39,729 bases of DNA from Burkholderiales bacterium (GCA_016196925.1 JACPWS010000087.1:1-39729); one strand, 5' to 3'; positions 1 to 9,363 are shown, numbered from the stretch's first letter. Program-made: numbers and translations. Notes: generated by a model from the letters alone, not told the origin.

Positions 1-1121
1 AGCAGGCGCGCGATGTCGTCGATCACATATTCGGTCAGCAGCGCGCCTTGCGGGCCGCCGAAGCCGCGGAACGCGGTGTTCGACTGGGTATGGGTCTTGC
101 CGCAAAACGCCAGGATATCGGCATGTTCCAGGTAATAGCAATTGTCGACATGGCACACCGCGCGCGTCGCCACCGGGCCCGACAGGTCGGCCGAAAAGCC
201 GGCGCGCAAGATCATCTCCAGCTTGAGCGCCAGGATGCGGCCATCGTCGTCGTAGCCGACTTCGTAATCGTAGACCACATCGTGCCGTTTGCCGCTGACC
301 AGCATGTCGTCGTCGCGGTCGGCCCTTAGTTTGACCGGCTTTTGCAGATGATGCGCGCAGAGCGCCGCCAGCGCTGCCCAGATTGCCGATTGCGATTCCT
401 TGCCGCCGAAGCCGCCGCCCATGCGCCGGCATTCCACCTGCACCTGATGGCTGGGCAGCGCCAGCGCATGCGCGATCGCGTGCTGCATCTCGCTAGTATG
501 CTGGGTCGAGCAAGCGACGCGCATGCCCTGGCCTTCCTGCGGCATGGCATACGCGACTTGTCCCTCCAGGTAAAAATGCTCCTGGCCGCCGACTTGCCAG
601 CTGCCTGTCAGGCGGTGCGGCGCGGCCGCCAGCGCTTGTTGCGCGTCGCCGCGTTGCGAGCGCATGGGCGGCAACACATAGGCATTGGCGGCCTGCGCCG
701 CGCGCGCCGTCAGGATGGCCGGCAAGCTTTCATACCGGATCAGGGCCAGCCGGGCGGCGCGCCGCGCCAGCTCGTGGCTGCTGGCGACCACCGCAAACAC
801 AGGCTGGCCCAGATACTGCACCTCGCCCTCGGCCAGGATAGGATCGTCCTGCACGATGGGGCCGCATTGATTGGCGCCGGGGAAATCGGCCGCCGTGTAC
901 ACCGCCAGCACGCCGGGCGCTTGCCTTACCGGCTCCAGCTCCATGGCGACTATGCGTGCGTGCGCGTGCGCCGATAGCCCCAGCGCCGCGTGCAGCGTGC
1001 CTTGCAATTCGGGGAGGTCGTCGATGTAGGTAGCGCTGCCGCTGACATGCAGGATGGCCGATTCGTGCGGATGCGGCTGGCCGACCTCGGCCCAGCCGGG
1101 CGTAATACCGGCGGGCTTCAT
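1..1121 (-). CDS. xdhB: Xanthine dehydrogenase molybdopterin-binding subunit (partial, C-terminus off the left edge)
   Basis: This is the large molybdenum-cofactor subunit of xanthine dehydrogenase, which oxidises hypoxanthine and xanthine to uric acid in purine breakdown; it pairs with XdhA in the cytoplasm. About 373 residues are present, so roughly the N-terminal half. Reading the minus strand from the ATG at 1121 gives an N-terminal stretch with YIDDLPE, then the cofactor-domain motifs [11 protein letters not shown] and FRGFGGPQG, both hallmarks of the xanthine oxidase molybdopterin domain. The start overlaps the xdhA stop as ATGA (1118-1121), so the two are translationally coupled in one operon. 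The reading frame is open to the window edge and nothing looks broken. Family and subunit are clear; the exact substrate is inferred from the XdhA/XdhB split architecture. Confidence 0.95.
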   Translation of the reverse strand, partial: MKPAGITPGWAEVGQPHPHESAILHVSGSATYIDDLPELQGTLHAALGLSAHAHARIVAMELEPVRQAPGVLAVYTAADFPGANQCGPIVQDDPILAEGEVQYLGQPVFAVVASSHELARRAARLALIRYESLPAILTARAAQAANAYVLPPMRSQRGDAQQALAAAPHRLTGSWQVGGQEHFYLEGQVAYAMPQEGQGMRVACSTQHTSEMQHAIAHALALPSHQVQVECRRMGGGFGGKESQSAIWAALAALCAHHLQKPVKLRADRDDDMLVSGKRHDVVYDYEVGYDDDGRILALKLEMILRAGFSADLSGPVATRAVCHVDNCYYLEHADILAFCGKTHTQSNTAFRGFGGPQGALLTEYVIDDIARL

Positions 1122-2590
1122 GCTTCTCCCCTGGCGAACACGTTCACGGCTGCGGCCGGCAAGGGCGCGTCGGGCCGCGTTTCCAGCCAGTAGCGGCGCA
1201 GCAGGTTTTGCGCGACTTGCATGCGATAGCCCGCCGAGGCGCGCATATCGGACAGCGGCGCATAATCCTGCGCCAGCGCGGTCATGCCGGCGGCCAGCGC
1301 GGCTTCATTCCAGGGCTGGCCTTCCAGCGCCGCTTCGGCCTGAGCTGCGCGTTGCGGCGTGGCTGCCATGCCGCCGAACGCGATGCGCACCTGGTGCAGC
1401 ACGCCGTCTTTCAGCGTGGCGGAAAACGCGGCGCACACGGCCGAGATATCCTGGTCGTAACGCTTGGCCAGCTTATAGGTACGGAAAATCCTTTGCGGCT
1501 GCGGCAGCGGTATCCGCACCGCGGCGACGATTTCATCGGCCCGCAAATCTTTTTTCTGGTAGCCACGATAGAAATCCTCCAGCGCCAGCACGCGCTGCCC
1601 GGCGCCACCCTGCAGCACCAGGCGCGCGCCGAGCGCGATCAGCCACGGCATGGAATCGCCTATCGGCGAGCCGTTCGCAAGATTGCCGCCCAGGGTGCCG
1701 GCGTGCCGTATCGGCAGCGAAGCGAAGCGTTGCCACAGCTCGCCCAATTGCTGCGGATAGTGGCGGCAGAGCGCGCGATAGGCGTCGTCCAGGCTGACCG
1801 CCGCGCCGATTTCCAGCATGCCGTCCTGTTCGCGCATGGCAAGCAACTCGCTGACACGGCCGAGGTAGATGAGGTCGCCCAGCTCGCGCAACTGTTTGGT
1901 GACCCACAGCGCCACATCGGTGCCGCCGGCCAGCAGCAAGGCAGCGGGGTAGTCGCGGCGCAAGGCCAGCAATTCGGCCAGCGTGCGCGGCGCAAAGAAG
2001 TGCCGGCCCTGATGTGCATAGTGCAGCGCTTGCGGTCTTTGCAGCGTCTGCAAAATCTGTTGCAGCGCGGCGCGGTCGAATGCCGCGCGCGGCAAGTCTT
2101 CCATGCGCCGCGCCGCGTCTATGATGGGACGGTAGCCGGTGCAGCGGCACAGGTTGCCGGACAAGGCTACGTCTATCTGCGCGCGCGGCAGTGCGCCCGT
2201 CGCCGACTCGCGCTTCAGGTATAAATCCCACAGCGACATCACGAAACCGGGCGTGCAAAAACCGCATTGCGAGCCGTGGCACTCGACCATCGCCTGCTGC
2301 ACCGGATGCAGCTGCGCGCCGTCCTGCATATCCTCGACCGTGAAGATCGCCTTGCCGTCCAGCGTGGGCAGGAATTGCAGGCAGGAATTGACCGACTTCA
2401 TCTGCAGCTGGCCGTCCTGCAATTCGGCGATCACCACGGTGCAGGCGCCGCAATCGCCCTCGGCGCAGCCTTCCTTGGTGCCGCAGCAGTGCAAGTCTTC
2501 GCGCAGATGTTGCAGCAGGCTGCGGGTAGGCGCGACATCGCGCACTTCATGCACACGGTTTCGGTAGTAGTAACGTAGCGGTTCAGACAT
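1118..2590 (-). CDS. xdhA: Xanthine dehydrogenase small subunit (2Fe-2S and FAD domains)
   Basis: Electron-transfer subunit of xanthine dehydrogenase: two 2Fe-2S clusters and FAD pass electrons from the molybdenum site to NAD+. The protein is 490 residues. The first cluster ligands are Cys42, Cys47, Cys50 and Cys70; the second are Cys109, Cys112, Cys148 and Cys150 (QCGFC...LCRCTG). The FAD domain follows, with [15 protein letters not shown] and [16 protein letters not shown] place the start at 2590 ([11 protein letters not shown]) because GGAG lies 7 nt upstream; the in-frame ATG at 2635 would add 15 residues with no family likeness. It is the first gene of the xdhAB operon and overlaps xdhB by 4 nt. 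All cluster ligands are intact, so it should be functional. Confidence 0.96.
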   Translation of the reverse strand: MSEPLRYYYRNRVHEVRDVAPTRSLLQHLREDLHCCGTKEGCAEGDCGACTVVIAELQDGQLQMKSVNSCLQFLPTLDGKAIFTVEDMQDGAQLHPVQQAMVECHGSQCGFCTPGFVMSLWDLYLKRESATGALPRAQIDVALSGNLCRCTGYRPIIDAARRMEDLPRAAFDRAALQQILQTLQRPQALHYAHQGRHFFAPRTLAELLALRRDYPAALLLAGGTDVALWVTKQLRELGDLIYLGRVSELLAMREQDGMLEIGAAVSLDDAYRALCRHYPQQLGELWQRFASLPIRHAGTLGGNLANGSPIGDSMPWLIALGARLVLQGGAGQRVLALEDFYRGYQKKDLRADEIVAAVRIPLPQPQRIFRTYKLAKRYDQDISAVCAAFSATLKDGVLHQVRIAFGGMAATPQRAAQAEAALEGQPWNEAALAAGMTALAQDYAPLSDMRASAGYRMQVAQNLLRRYWLETRPDAPLPAAAVNVFARGEA

Positions 2591-3092
2591 GCATACTCCG
2601 TCCAGAATGTTGCTGTGAAATGGACCAGCGGCCATCAGGGAAGCACGGATTTATTCTGCGTTTCCTTAGCCTAAGATTAGCATCCTGGCACTTGTTTGCC
2701 ATATCGAATTGGTGATGGCGGCTATCAACAGCGCGTCGCCGGCTCATGCACAAAAATTGTGCAAAGCAATAAGCCTAAAGAAAAGAAAATACATTCTGGC
2801 CATGTAGTGGAAATTCAGTCTTTTTCATTCTATAACAAGCCGAAAAAAAGCCTTACCGCTGGGAAAATTTCGAGTATATTTCTAAACTTGTCTACCAAAA
2901 TTACACAGCGCCAAAATCAGCCCGCCAACGGGATGACATCGGACCGCTAATTTTGGTCAGATGAATGACGGCCTTTTTTTCATTTTCTCCCGGAAGCTGC
3001 ACAGGGCGTGAAGACCGGGCGCCGGGATGAGCGCTGCTTTCGTCGTTACGCTCAGCGTATTTTTTCAACCGTTTTTCAATCCAGTCACGCAA
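2591..3092. other. AT-rich intergenic region between divergent xdhA and chemoreceptor genes
   Basis: About 500 bases with no convincing gene. An open frame at 2696-2950 has no ribosome binding site and no protein-like composition. The region must hold the promoters of both flanking genes, but I see no strong sigma-70 or sigma-28 match. GCACAGGGC near 2998 recalls a c-di-GMP riboswitch core, but the rest of that fold is missing. Confidence 0.6.
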
Positions 3093-4841
3093 ATGAATTT
3101 CTCAAAAATGAAAGTTGGTAAACGTCTGGGACTGGGCTTCGCCCTGGTCCTGGCATTGTTGATTGCCGTGGCCGTGGTCGGCATTTTCCGCATGGCCCAG
3201 ATACAGGGCCGCCTGGAAAATATCGTCAACGTCAGCAATGTAGAGACCCGTCTGGCGCTAGACATGCGTGCGATCGTGTACGACCGCATGGTGTCGCTGC
3301 GCAACCTGACCTTGCTGAACGACGCCGCCGACATGGAGCCGGAACTGGCCAAGATCGCCGAACAGACGAAGAAATATGCGGCGGCCGACGAAAAGCTCAG
3401 CAAGATCGCGACTGCCGCAGGCAACGGCAGCGCAGAAAAGCAAGCGCTGCTGGGCAAACTGAAGGAGCAGGAAAGCGCCGCCGCCGCCTTGCCGGCCAAG
3501 GCCCAGGAACTGGGGCTGGCCAACAATCCCGAAGCCGCCACCATCACCCTGATCAAGAAGCTGCGCCCGGTACAGAAAAAATGGCTGGATGCGCTCGATG
3601 AACTGGTCGCGCTCGAAGATAAGCTGAATGGCGCGACCGCCGACGAAGCCGGCGCCGCGTTCAAGGCCGCCACCACCATGATGCTGGTGCTCGGCGCGCT
3701 GGCGCTGGCGGCCGGCATCGGTGCGGCCTTGTATATCAGCCGCAGCCTGCTGAACCAGCTCGGCGGCGAACCCGATTATGCGGCCAGGATAGCGAGCCAG
3801 ATCGCCGGCGGCGACTTGACGGCGGCGATCAAGCTGAAAACGGGCGACCACAATAGCCTGCTGGCCGAGATGAAGCACATGCGCGACAGCCTGGTGAACA
3901 TCGTCGATCAGGTCAGGACCGGCACCGACACCATCGCCACCGCTTCCAGCGAAATCGCCAGCGGCAACCTCGATCTGTCATCCCGCACCGAACAGCAGGC
4001 GAGCTCGCTGGAAAAGACCACGTCTTCCATGAAGGAGCTGACCACCACCGTCAAGCAGAACGCCGACAATGCGCGCGAAGCGAATCAACTGGCGGCATCG
4101 GCGTCCGAAGTCGCGCGCCAGGGCGGCGTGGTGGTGTCGCAAGTGGTCGATACCATGGGCTCCATCAATGAATCGTCCAAAAAGATCGTCGACATCATCA
4201 GCGTGATCGACGGCATCGCGTTCCAGACCAATATCCTGGCCCTGAACGCCGCGGTGGAAGCGGCGCGCGCCGGCGAGCAGGGCCGCGGCTTTGCGGTCGT
4301 GGCCGCCGAAGTGCGCAATCTGGCGCAACGCAGCGCGGCGGCCGCCAAAGAGATCAAGACCCTGATCGACACCTCGGTAGAGAAAGTCGAGATCGGCACC
4401 AAGCTGGTCGGCCAGGCCGGCGTCACCATCGATCAGGTGGTCACCAGCGTCAAGCATGTCACCGACATCATCGCCGAGATCAGCGCCGCCAGCCAGGAAC
4501 AAAGCGTGGGCATAGAACACGTCAATCATGCGATCATAGAAATGGACGGCGTCACCCAGCAAAATGCGGCGCTGGTGGAAGAAGCGGCCGCGGCCGCGCA
4601 AAGCTTGCAAGACCAGGCGTCGGAACTGGCGAAAGTGGTCAGCGTGTTCAAGTTGCATGCCGGCGATCCCGGCAGCGCGGCGGCGCCGGCCGCCACTCCG
4701 GCGGTGAAACGCGTGGAGCCGACGCCGATCACTGCGCGCACCAAGACGCGCGCCAGCCAGCTCAAGTCTTTGCCGGCCGCCAGGCCGCTGCAGAAAAAGG
4801 CGGCGCCGGTCAGCAGCAACGACGATTGGGAAGAGTTTTAA
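3093..4841 (+). CDS. Methyl-accepting chemotaxis protein with four-helix-bundle sensor
   Basis: Transmembrane chemoreceptor that controls the CheA kinase through CheW. It is 582 residues: TM1 about 13-31, a periplasmic helical sensor of about 160 residues, TM2 about 193-216, HAMP about 215-268, then a long signalling coiled coil whose tip carries the invariant [20 protein letters not shown]. The C-terminus ends in DDWEEF after a flexible Ala/Pro/Lys linker, like the tail pentapeptide to which CheR and CheB bind. I prefer the start at 3093 ([16 protein letters not shown]), a usual N-terminus for beta-proteobacterial receptors; ATG 3027 adds 22 atypical residues and ATG 3108 is possible. No start has a good Shine-Dalgarno. 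No che genes lie nearby, so it is an orphan receptor; its ligand cannot be told from the sequence. Confidence 0.93.
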   Translation: MNFSKMKVGKRLGLGFALVLALLIAVAVVGIFRMAQIQGRLENIVNVSNVETRLALDMRAIVYDRMVSLRNLTLLNDAADMEPELAKIAEQTKKYAAADEKLSKIATAAGNGSAEKQALLGKLKEQESAAAALPAKAQELGLANNPEAATITLIKKLRPVQKKWLDALDELVALEDKLNGATADEAGAAFKAATTMMLVLGALALAAGIGAALYISRSLLNQLGGEPDYAARIASQIAGGDLTAAIKLKTGDHNSLLAEMKHMRDSLVNIVDQVRTGTDTIATASSEIASGNLDLSSRTEQQASSLEKTTSSMKELTTTVKQNADNAREANQLAASASEVARQGGVVVSQVVDTMGSINESSKKIVDIISVIDGIAFQTNILALNAAVEAARAGEQGRGFAVVAAEVRNLAQRSAAAAKEIKTLIDTSVEKVEIGTKLVGQAGVTIDQVVTSVKHVTDIIAEISAASQEQSVGIEHVNHAIIEMDGVTQQNAALVEEAAAAAQSLQDQASELAKVVSVFKLHAGDPGSAAAPAATPAVKRVEPTPITARTKTRASQLKSLPAARPLQKKAAPVSSNDDWEEF

Positions 4842-4865
4842 GGAAACGCACATTAAATCAAAATG

Positions 4866-4938
4866 CGTCATTCCCGCGAAAGCGGGAATCCATGTAAATT
4901 AAGCGCTTAGGTGGATCCCCGCTTTCGCGGGAATGACG
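4866..4938. repeat. REP-like inverted pair
   Basis: Two 27-bp units, 4866-4892 and 4912-4938, are inverted copies of each other with one mismatch. Each unit is itself palindromic (ATTCCCGC...GCGGGAAT). The pair lies 24 bp after the chemoreceptor stop and could stabilise or end its transcript. A second, diverged pair of the same type sits at 22579-22658. Confidence 0.85.
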
Positions 4939-5020
4939 AAATCCGATTAAATCCGTGCTTCCTTACGCATTTCCCAGTTTTAGAGCGGCAACTATTTTTA
5001 ACACAGAAAAGATAAAGCAT

Positions 5021-5371
5021 ATGTTGAAGAATTCTCGCGTATCCGCGTCGTTGGCAGCCTTGCTGCTGACGGCAACGGCCTCGGTCCTGGCAGCCGAAAC
5101 CGCCCCCGTGATGGACAGCAAGTCTTGCGAATCGCCTAAGTATCCGAAAGCGGCCTTGATGAATGAAGAGACCGGCACCGTGACTATGGGTTTCCTGGTC
5201 GCTACCGACGGTAAGGTGGTCGAATCCAAGGTGGAAAAATCGAGCGGTTCCAAGAGCCTGGACAAGGCCGCGCTGAGCGCGCTGAGTCAATGCAAATTCA
5301 AAGCGGGCACCAAAGACGGCAAGCCGGAGCAAACCTGGGCCAAGGTCGATTTCGTCTGGAAGCTGGAGTAA
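5021..5371 (+). CDS. Secreted TonB C-terminal-domain protein
   Basis: Small periplasmic protein of 116 residues made of a signal peptide (about 1-24, cleaved near SVLA-AE) and a TonB C-terminal domain (YPKAAL, GTVTMGFLVATDGKVVES, KSSGSKSLDKAALSAL). True TonB has an uncleaved membrane anchor and a Pro-rich spacer that reach ExbB/ExbD; neither is here, and no exbBD or receptor gene is adjacent. It therefore probably does not transduce energy in the usual way and may bind TonB boxes or peptidoglycan; this is inference. The start at 5021 gives a clean signal peptide, with a weak AGATAAAG upstream. A bidirectional terminator follows. Stand-alone TonB_C proteins of this kind recur in related bacteria (from memory). 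Confidence 0.85.
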   Translation: MLKNSRVSASLAALLLTATASVLAAETAPVMDSKSCESPKYPKAALMNEETGTVTMGFLVATDGKVVESKVEKSSGSKSLDKAALSALSQCKFKAGTKDGKPEQTWAKVDFVWKLE

Positions 5372-5414
5372 GCACTGATGCTGCGTTGCAGCAAGCGAAG
5401 CAGAATTTCACACG

Positions 5415-5443
5415 TAAAAAAGGGAGCCGCAGCTCCCTTTTTC
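5415..5443. terminator. Bidirectional rho-independent terminator
   Basis: Stem GGGAGC/GCTCCC with loop CGCA, an A-run on the left and a T-run on the right. It lies between the convergent TonB_C gene and the M3 peptidase gene and can serve both. Confidence 0.9.
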
Positions 5444-5463
5444 ATTCGACTAGCTAAACCAGC

Positions 5464-7635
5464 TTACTGCGTGCCGGCCGCCTTCAATCCGCGCCGTATC
5501 AGCAGCGGGTCGATCAGCGGATCGCGGCCGCGGAAATTGCGGAAGGACAGCATGGGGTCGATGCTGCCGCCGCGCGACAGCAATTGCTGGCGGAACCAGT
5601 CGCCGTTCTTGCGCGTCAGGCCGCCGTTTTCCTTGAACCAGACCACGGTATCGGCATCCAGCACTTCGCTCCACAGATAGGCGTAATAGCCGGCCGAATA
5701 GCCGCCGCCGAAAATGTGGGAAAAATACGTGCTGCGGTAGCGCGGCGGCACCGGCGCAAAGGCGACGCCGGCCTGTTTCAGCGCGCTCGCTTCGAACGCG
5801 AGCGCATTCGCCGGTATCTGGGCCGGCGTCAACTGATGCCAGCGCTGATCGAGCAGGGACGCCGCCAGATATTCGGTGGTGGCGAAACCCTGGTTGAACT
5901 TGTCGCTGGCGCTCAGCTTGTCGACCAGCGCCTGCGGCAGCGTTGCGCCGCTCTGGTAATGCCTGGCGTAGTTTTTCAACACTTCCGGCCAGGCCGCCCA
6001 CATTTCGTTGACCTGGGATGGATATTCGACGAAATCGCGCGGCACGTTGGTGCCGGAAAAGCGCGGGTAACGGACGTTGGAAAACATGCCGTGCAAGGCA
6101 TGGCCGAACTCGTGGAAGGCGGTGCGCACTTCGTCGTAAGTCAGCAGGGTAGGCTGGCCGGCCGGCGGTTGCGGGATGTTCAGGTGATTCGCGATCACCG
6201 CTCGCTTGCCGGATAAGCCGGCTTGCTCGACATAGGCATTCATCCAGGCGCCGCCGCGCTTGTTGTCGCGCGCATACATGTCGGCCAGGAACAGCGCCAT
6301 AGGCTTGCCGTCGGCGTCGAACACTTCGAACACGCGCACCGTGGGCTGGTACACCGGCAAATCCTTGCGCTCCTTGAACGTGATGCCGTACAGCCTGGTG
6401 GCGGCGTAGAACACGCCGTTTTGCAATACGCTGTCGAGTTCAAAATACGGGCGCAACTGGGCATCGTCGAAACTGTATTTCGCCTTGCGCAATTGCTCGG
6501 TGTAATACGCCCAATCCCAGGCCGCCAGCTTGAAGCCGCCGTGTTCGGCGTCGACCAGTTTTTGCAGCTCGGCCGCTTCCGCTTTCGCGTTCGCGACCGC
6601 GGCCGGCGCCAGCTCGCCCAGCAGCTGGTTGACGGCCGTGGTGGTTTTCGCGGTTTCATCTGCCAGGCCGTAAGCGGCGTGATTCGGATAGCCGAGCAGC
6701 TGGGCGCGCTCGGCGCGCAAGCGGGCGATGCGCACGGCGACGGCGCGGTTGTCGAATGCGCCGCCGTGGTTGCCGCGCGCCAGCGAAGCCTGGTACAGGC
6801 GCTGGCGCAAGGCGCGGTTCGCCAGCGTCGCTTCATAAGGCTGGCCGCTGGTGTTCATCAGCGCGATCAGGTATTTGCCGTCCAGGCCGCGCGCCTTGGC
6901 GGCCGCGGCGGCGGCCGCTATCTCGTTGTCCGACAAGCCCTGCAATTCTTGCTTGCTGGCGACGATCAGCGCCGAGGCATTGGTTTCTTTCAGCACGTTC
7001 TGGCTGAACGTGGTGCCGAGCGTCGCCAATTGCGCGTTCAGGGACTTCAGTTTGCTTTTATCGGCTTCCGACAATTGCGCGCCGGCGCGCACGAAATCGG
7101 TGTAATAGCGCTCGAGCAAGCGGTCGGACTCGGGGTCCAGCTTGAGCGCGGCGCGCGCCTGGTGCAGGCTGGCGATGCGCTGGAACAGTTTGCCGTTCAG
7201 GGAAATCTGGTCCTGGTGCGCGGCCAGTTGCGGCGCCAGCTCGCGCGACAAGGCTTCCATCGCGGGATTGGTATTGGCGCCGGTCAGGTTGAAGAATACG
7301 TTGGAAACGCGCGTCAGCATTTGCCCGGCGCGTTCCATCGCGACGAGGGTGTTGTCGAAGCTGGCGCTCTCGGCGTTGCCGGCGATGGCGTCGATTTCCG
7401 TCATATGCTGGCGCATCGCTTCGGCGAACGCCGGCGCGTAGTGTTCGTTGCGGATTTTGTCGAAAGGCGGCAATTCATAAGGCAAGGCGCTGGCGGCCAT
7501 GAAAGGGTTGGCCGCCAGGCTGGCGGAGACACTGGTGTTATTCATGGCAGGCATGGCAGCGGCGCCGTTGTCGGCCGCCAGGCTGGACTGGAGCGCCAGG
7601 CTGGAGCACAACAGCATGAGCAGGGATTTGGTCAT
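5464..7635 (-). CDS. dcp: Exported M3 family peptidase, dipeptidyl carboxypeptidase type
   Basis: Zinc metallopeptidase that removes C-terminal dipeptides from oligopeptides. It has 723 residues. The catalytic motif is HEFGH at 508-512 (His508, Glu509, His512), followed by the Dcp-like stretch SGTNVPRDFVEYPSQVNE, which holds the third zinc ligand region. An N-terminal signal peptide (MTKSLLMLLCSSLALQSSLA, then AD) points to the periplasm. I choose ATG 7635 because it begins that signal peptide; the frame stays open to 7767, but that extension runs through the intergenic repeat at 7711-7782. It is probably a single gene with its terminator at 5415-5443. The product would fit with the window's other peptidases and the peptide transporter in peptide use. 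Confidence 0.93.
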   Translation of the reverse strand: MTKSLLMLLCSSLALQSSLAADNGAAAMPAMNNTSVSASLAANPFMAASALPYELPPFDKIRNEHYAPAFAEAMRQHMTEIDAIAGNAESASFDNTLVAMERAGQMLTRVSNVFFNLTGANTNPAMEALSRELAPQLAAHQDQISLNGKLFQRIASLHQARAALKLDPESDRLLERYYTDFVRAGAQLSEADKSKLKSLNAQLATLGTTFSQNVLKETNASALIVASKQELQGLSDNEIAAAAAAAKARGLDGKYLIALMNTSGQPYEATLANRALRQRLYQASLARGNHGGAFDNRAVAVRIARLRAERAQLLGYPNHAAYGLADETAKTTTAVNQLLGELAPAAVANAKAEAAELQKLVDAEHGGFKLAAWDWAYYTEQLRKAKYSFDDAQLRPYFELDSVLQNGVFYAATRLYGITFKERKDLPVYQPTVRVFEVFDADGKPMALFLADMYARDNKRGGAWMNAYVEQAGLSGKRAVIANHLNIPQPPAGQPTLLTYDEVRTAFHEFGHALHGMFSNVRYPRFSGTNVPRDFVEYPSQVNEMWAAWPEVLKNYARHYQSGATLPQALVDKLSASDKFNQGFATTEYLAASLLDQRWHQLTPAQIPANALAFEASALKQAGVAFAPVPPRYRSTYFSHIFGGGYSAGYYAYLWSEVLDADTVVWFKENGGLTRKNGDWFRQQLLSRGGSIDPMLSFRNFRGRDPLIDPLLIRRGLKAAGTQ

Positions 7636-7710
7636 GGGATTTTCTGAGTAGGGGTAAGGAAGCGCAACAGCATAGCACCGGCGCCGCGGCGGGCCGAGAG
7701 AATATGCAGG

Positions 7711-7782
7711 GTCCACAAAAGACAAGAAACGCACGAAATAGTTCAGGGATTTTTTCGTGCATTTCATGTCTTTCGTGGAGAG
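7711..7782. repeat. CACGAAA-family inverted repeat, copy 1
   Basis: The left arm (7711-7739) begins GTCCAC and contains AAAGACAAGAAACGCACGAA. The right arm (7754-7781) is its imperfect reverse complement, giving a hairpin with about 14 bases between arms. It lies between the dcp start and the small membrane-protein stop. It belongs with the copies at 22536, 25265 and 39450. Confidence 0.8.
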
Positions 7783-7795
7783 AGTTTTTTTCCGG

Positions 7796-7927
7796 CTAAC
7801 AGAGGATGTAGCGGTTCGCCAGGTCGAGCACGAAGGAGGGTTGCAGATACGCCAGAAATACCAGGCCCAGCAGCGCCAGCAGCAAGGCCGGCAACAGCAG
7901 GCGCAGCAGTTTCCGGCGCAGCGTCAT
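7796..7927 (-). CDS. Small single-pass membrane protein, 43 residues
   Basis: A short gene that overlaps the end of the MFS gene as ATGA (7924-7927). It encodes a basic N-terminus (MTLRRKLLRLL), one strongly hydrophobic helix rich in Leu (about residues 8-28), then a short tail ending in LANRYILC. The charge pattern predicts the N-terminus in the cytoplasm and the tail in the periplasm. It has no own Shine-Dalgarno, so expression probably depends on ribosomes finishing the MFS gene. I do not recognise a named family. It could be an accessory subunit or stabiliser of the transporter; that is inference from the overlap alone. The TAG stop at 7796-7798 is in frame. Confidence 0.7.
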   Translation of the reverse strand: MTLRRKLLRLLLPALLLALLGLVFLAYLQPSFVLDLANRYILC

Positions 7928-9147
7928 GCTGCAGAGGCCAGCGCCGCCCGGTTGCGCGCTATCGGTTTTTCATCGATCGGCAAATTCACCAGCGCGGCGA
8001 ATACGCCCAGCGCGAGCGTAATGCCCCACACCAGATCGTAATTGCCGGTCCTGGTGTAGAGGTAGCCGCCGAGCCAGACGCCGAGGAAGCTGCCGACCTG
8101 GTGCGAAAAGAAAACGAAGCCGGACAGCATCGAGAGATACCTGAGGCCGAAGATGCCGGCGATCACGCCGTTCGTCAGCGGCACCGTGGACAGCCAGAGC
8201 AAGCCGATCGCGGCCGCAAACGCATACACCGAGTAAGACGACAGCGGCGCCAGCAAGAACAGCGCGATCACCACGCTGCGAGTAATGTAGATCGCGGACA
8301 GCAGATAGCGTTTCGGGAATTGCCCGCCGAGCTTGCCGGCGTAATAGGAACCGAAAATATTGAACAGACCGATCAGCGCCAGCGCCGACACCGCCACGTT
8401 CGGGTCCATGATGCCCTGGTCTTTCAGGTAAGCCGGCATATGCACGCCGATGAACACGAGCTGGAAACCGCACACGAAATAGCCGGCCACCAGCAGCCGG
8501 AAAGGGCGGTGCGCAAATGCTTCGCGTATCGCTTCCGCGATGCTTTGCTGCGGCCCGGCGCCGTGGCTGACGGCCGGTTCGCGCAGCTTCCACGCCATCG
8601 CCGGCATCAGCAGCAACAGCAGCGCGGCCAGCACGTAAAACGCGTTTTGCCAGCCGCCGTGCGTAATCATTTGCTGTTCGACCGGCATCATCGCGAACTG
8701 GCCGAAGGAGCTCGCGGCCGAGGACAGGCCGAACGCCCAGGAGCGCTTCTCCGCCGGCGCCGTGCGGCCTATGATGCCGCTGACGGCGCCGAACGCGGTG
8801 CAGGCGAGCGCCGCGCCGATCAGGATGCCGGAGCCGGCGATGAACAGCGTCGGTTGATCGACCAGCGCCATCCACAGCAAGCCGGCCGCGTACAAGACGG
8901 CGCCCAGCGTCACCATGCGCGCCGTGCCGAATTTATCGACCGCCATCCCGGCGAACGGGCCGAACGCGCCCCACATCAGGTTTTGCAGCGCGATCGCCAT
9001 CGAGTACGTTTCGCGCGTCCAGCCGTGCGCTTGCGAAATCGGTTGCAGCCAGAAACCGAAACCGTGGCGTACCCCCATCGCCAGCGTTAAGATCAGGCCG
9101 CTCGCGAGCAGCACGGTTTTCAGGTCGGGGGCGCGGTTTACTGTCAT
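7924..9147 (-). CDS. MFS transporter, monocarboxylate/oxalate-porter-like
   Basis: Major facilitator superfamily permease of the inner membrane, 407 residues with about 12 hydrophobic helices. The region GVRHGFGFWLQPISQAHGWTRE followed by a first-half cytoplasmic loop (VDKFGTARMV) is typical of the monocarboxylate/oxalate:formate branch. It has no His-rich loops of the kind seen in nickel exporters. The start at 9147 (MTVNRAPDLK) puts TM1 near the N-terminus; ATG 9240 adds 31 polar residues. The ribosome binding site is weak. It heads a two-gene unit with the 43-residue membrane protein. Its promoter region carries repeat element A with an RcnR/CsoR-like palindrome (9284-9300), which could regulate it. 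Substrate unknown. Confidence 0.88.
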   Translation of the reverse strand: MTVNRAPDLKTVLLASGLILTLAMGVRHGFGFWLQPISQAHGWTRETYSMAIALQNLMWGAFGPFAGMAVDKFGTARMVTLGAVLYAAGLLWMALVDQPTLFIAGSGILIGAALACTAFGAVSGIIGRTAPAEKRSWAFGLSSAASSFGQFAMMPVEQQMITHGGWQNAFYVLAALLLLLMPAMAWKLREPAVSHGAGPQQSIAEAIREAFAHRPFRLLVAGYFVCGFQLVFIGVHMPAYLKDQGIMDPNVAVSALALIGLFNIFGSYYAGKLGGQFPKRYLLSAIYITRSVVIALFLLAPLSSYSVYAFAAAIGLLWLSTVPLTNGVIAGIFGLRYLSMLSGFVFFSHQVGSFLGVWLGGYLYTRTGNYDLVWGITLALGVFAALVNLPIDEKPIARNRAALASAA

Positions 9148-9283
9148 CGTCTTGGACTCGCAAAAAAAAAGGAATTCGTCGTGCGACCGAGTGTAGAGCA
9201 AAGCGGAAAAGCATGTGGACTGGCGCCGCGACCATGACAATCGCGCGCCGCGGGCCGGCCCGGCGTTCTCCAGGGCTGTAAAA

Positions 9284-9362
9284 ATACTCCCCTCCAGTAT
9301 ATTTTGAAGCCATTTAAATACGCTGACGTCAGGGCGGTTTTCTTTAAAATATGGGGGAGTAT
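9284..9362. repeat. Element A: short inverted-repeat element with TACT-N7-AGTA palindrome
   Basis: The ends are inverted (ATACTCCCC at 9284-9292, GGGGAGTAT at 9354-9362), enclosing 61 bp. The left end also forms a 17-bp palindrome, ATACTCCCCTCCAGTAT (9284-9300). Bases 9280-9333 align with 32261-32316 (element B): both run AAAAATACT-N7-AGTATATT, then 16-17 bp later ACGCTGACG-N-CAGG. The right end stops 1 bp before the histidine kinase stop codon. The G-run between the half-sites is on opposite strands in the two copies. Confidence 0.75.
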
Positions 9363-9363
9363 G

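Noticed and set aside
1208..2224. 338-residue open frame on the plus strand
   Set aside because: Antisense to xdhA, whose cofactor motifs are intact; a shadow of high GC at the third codon position.
2696..2950. 84-residue open frame in the xdhA-chemoreceptor gap
   Set aside because: AT-rich, unusual composition, no Shine-Dalgarno, and it would sit in a region needed for promoters.
2940..3092. Possible c-di-GMP (GEMM) riboswitch upstream of the chemoreceptor, from GCACAGGGC
   Set aside because: Only the short GCACAGGGC box matches; the following AAACC, the GACGCAAAGCC part and the receptor helix are absent.
6223..7647. 474-residue open frame on the plus strand
   Set aside because: It is antisense to the M3 peptidase gene, has low-complexity composition typical of GC-rich shadow frames and no start signals.
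7924..9147. NreB-type nickel exporter, suggested by the RcnR-like palindrome upstream
   Set aside because: The protein lacks His-rich loops or tail and resembles the monocarboxylate/oxalate porter branch instead.
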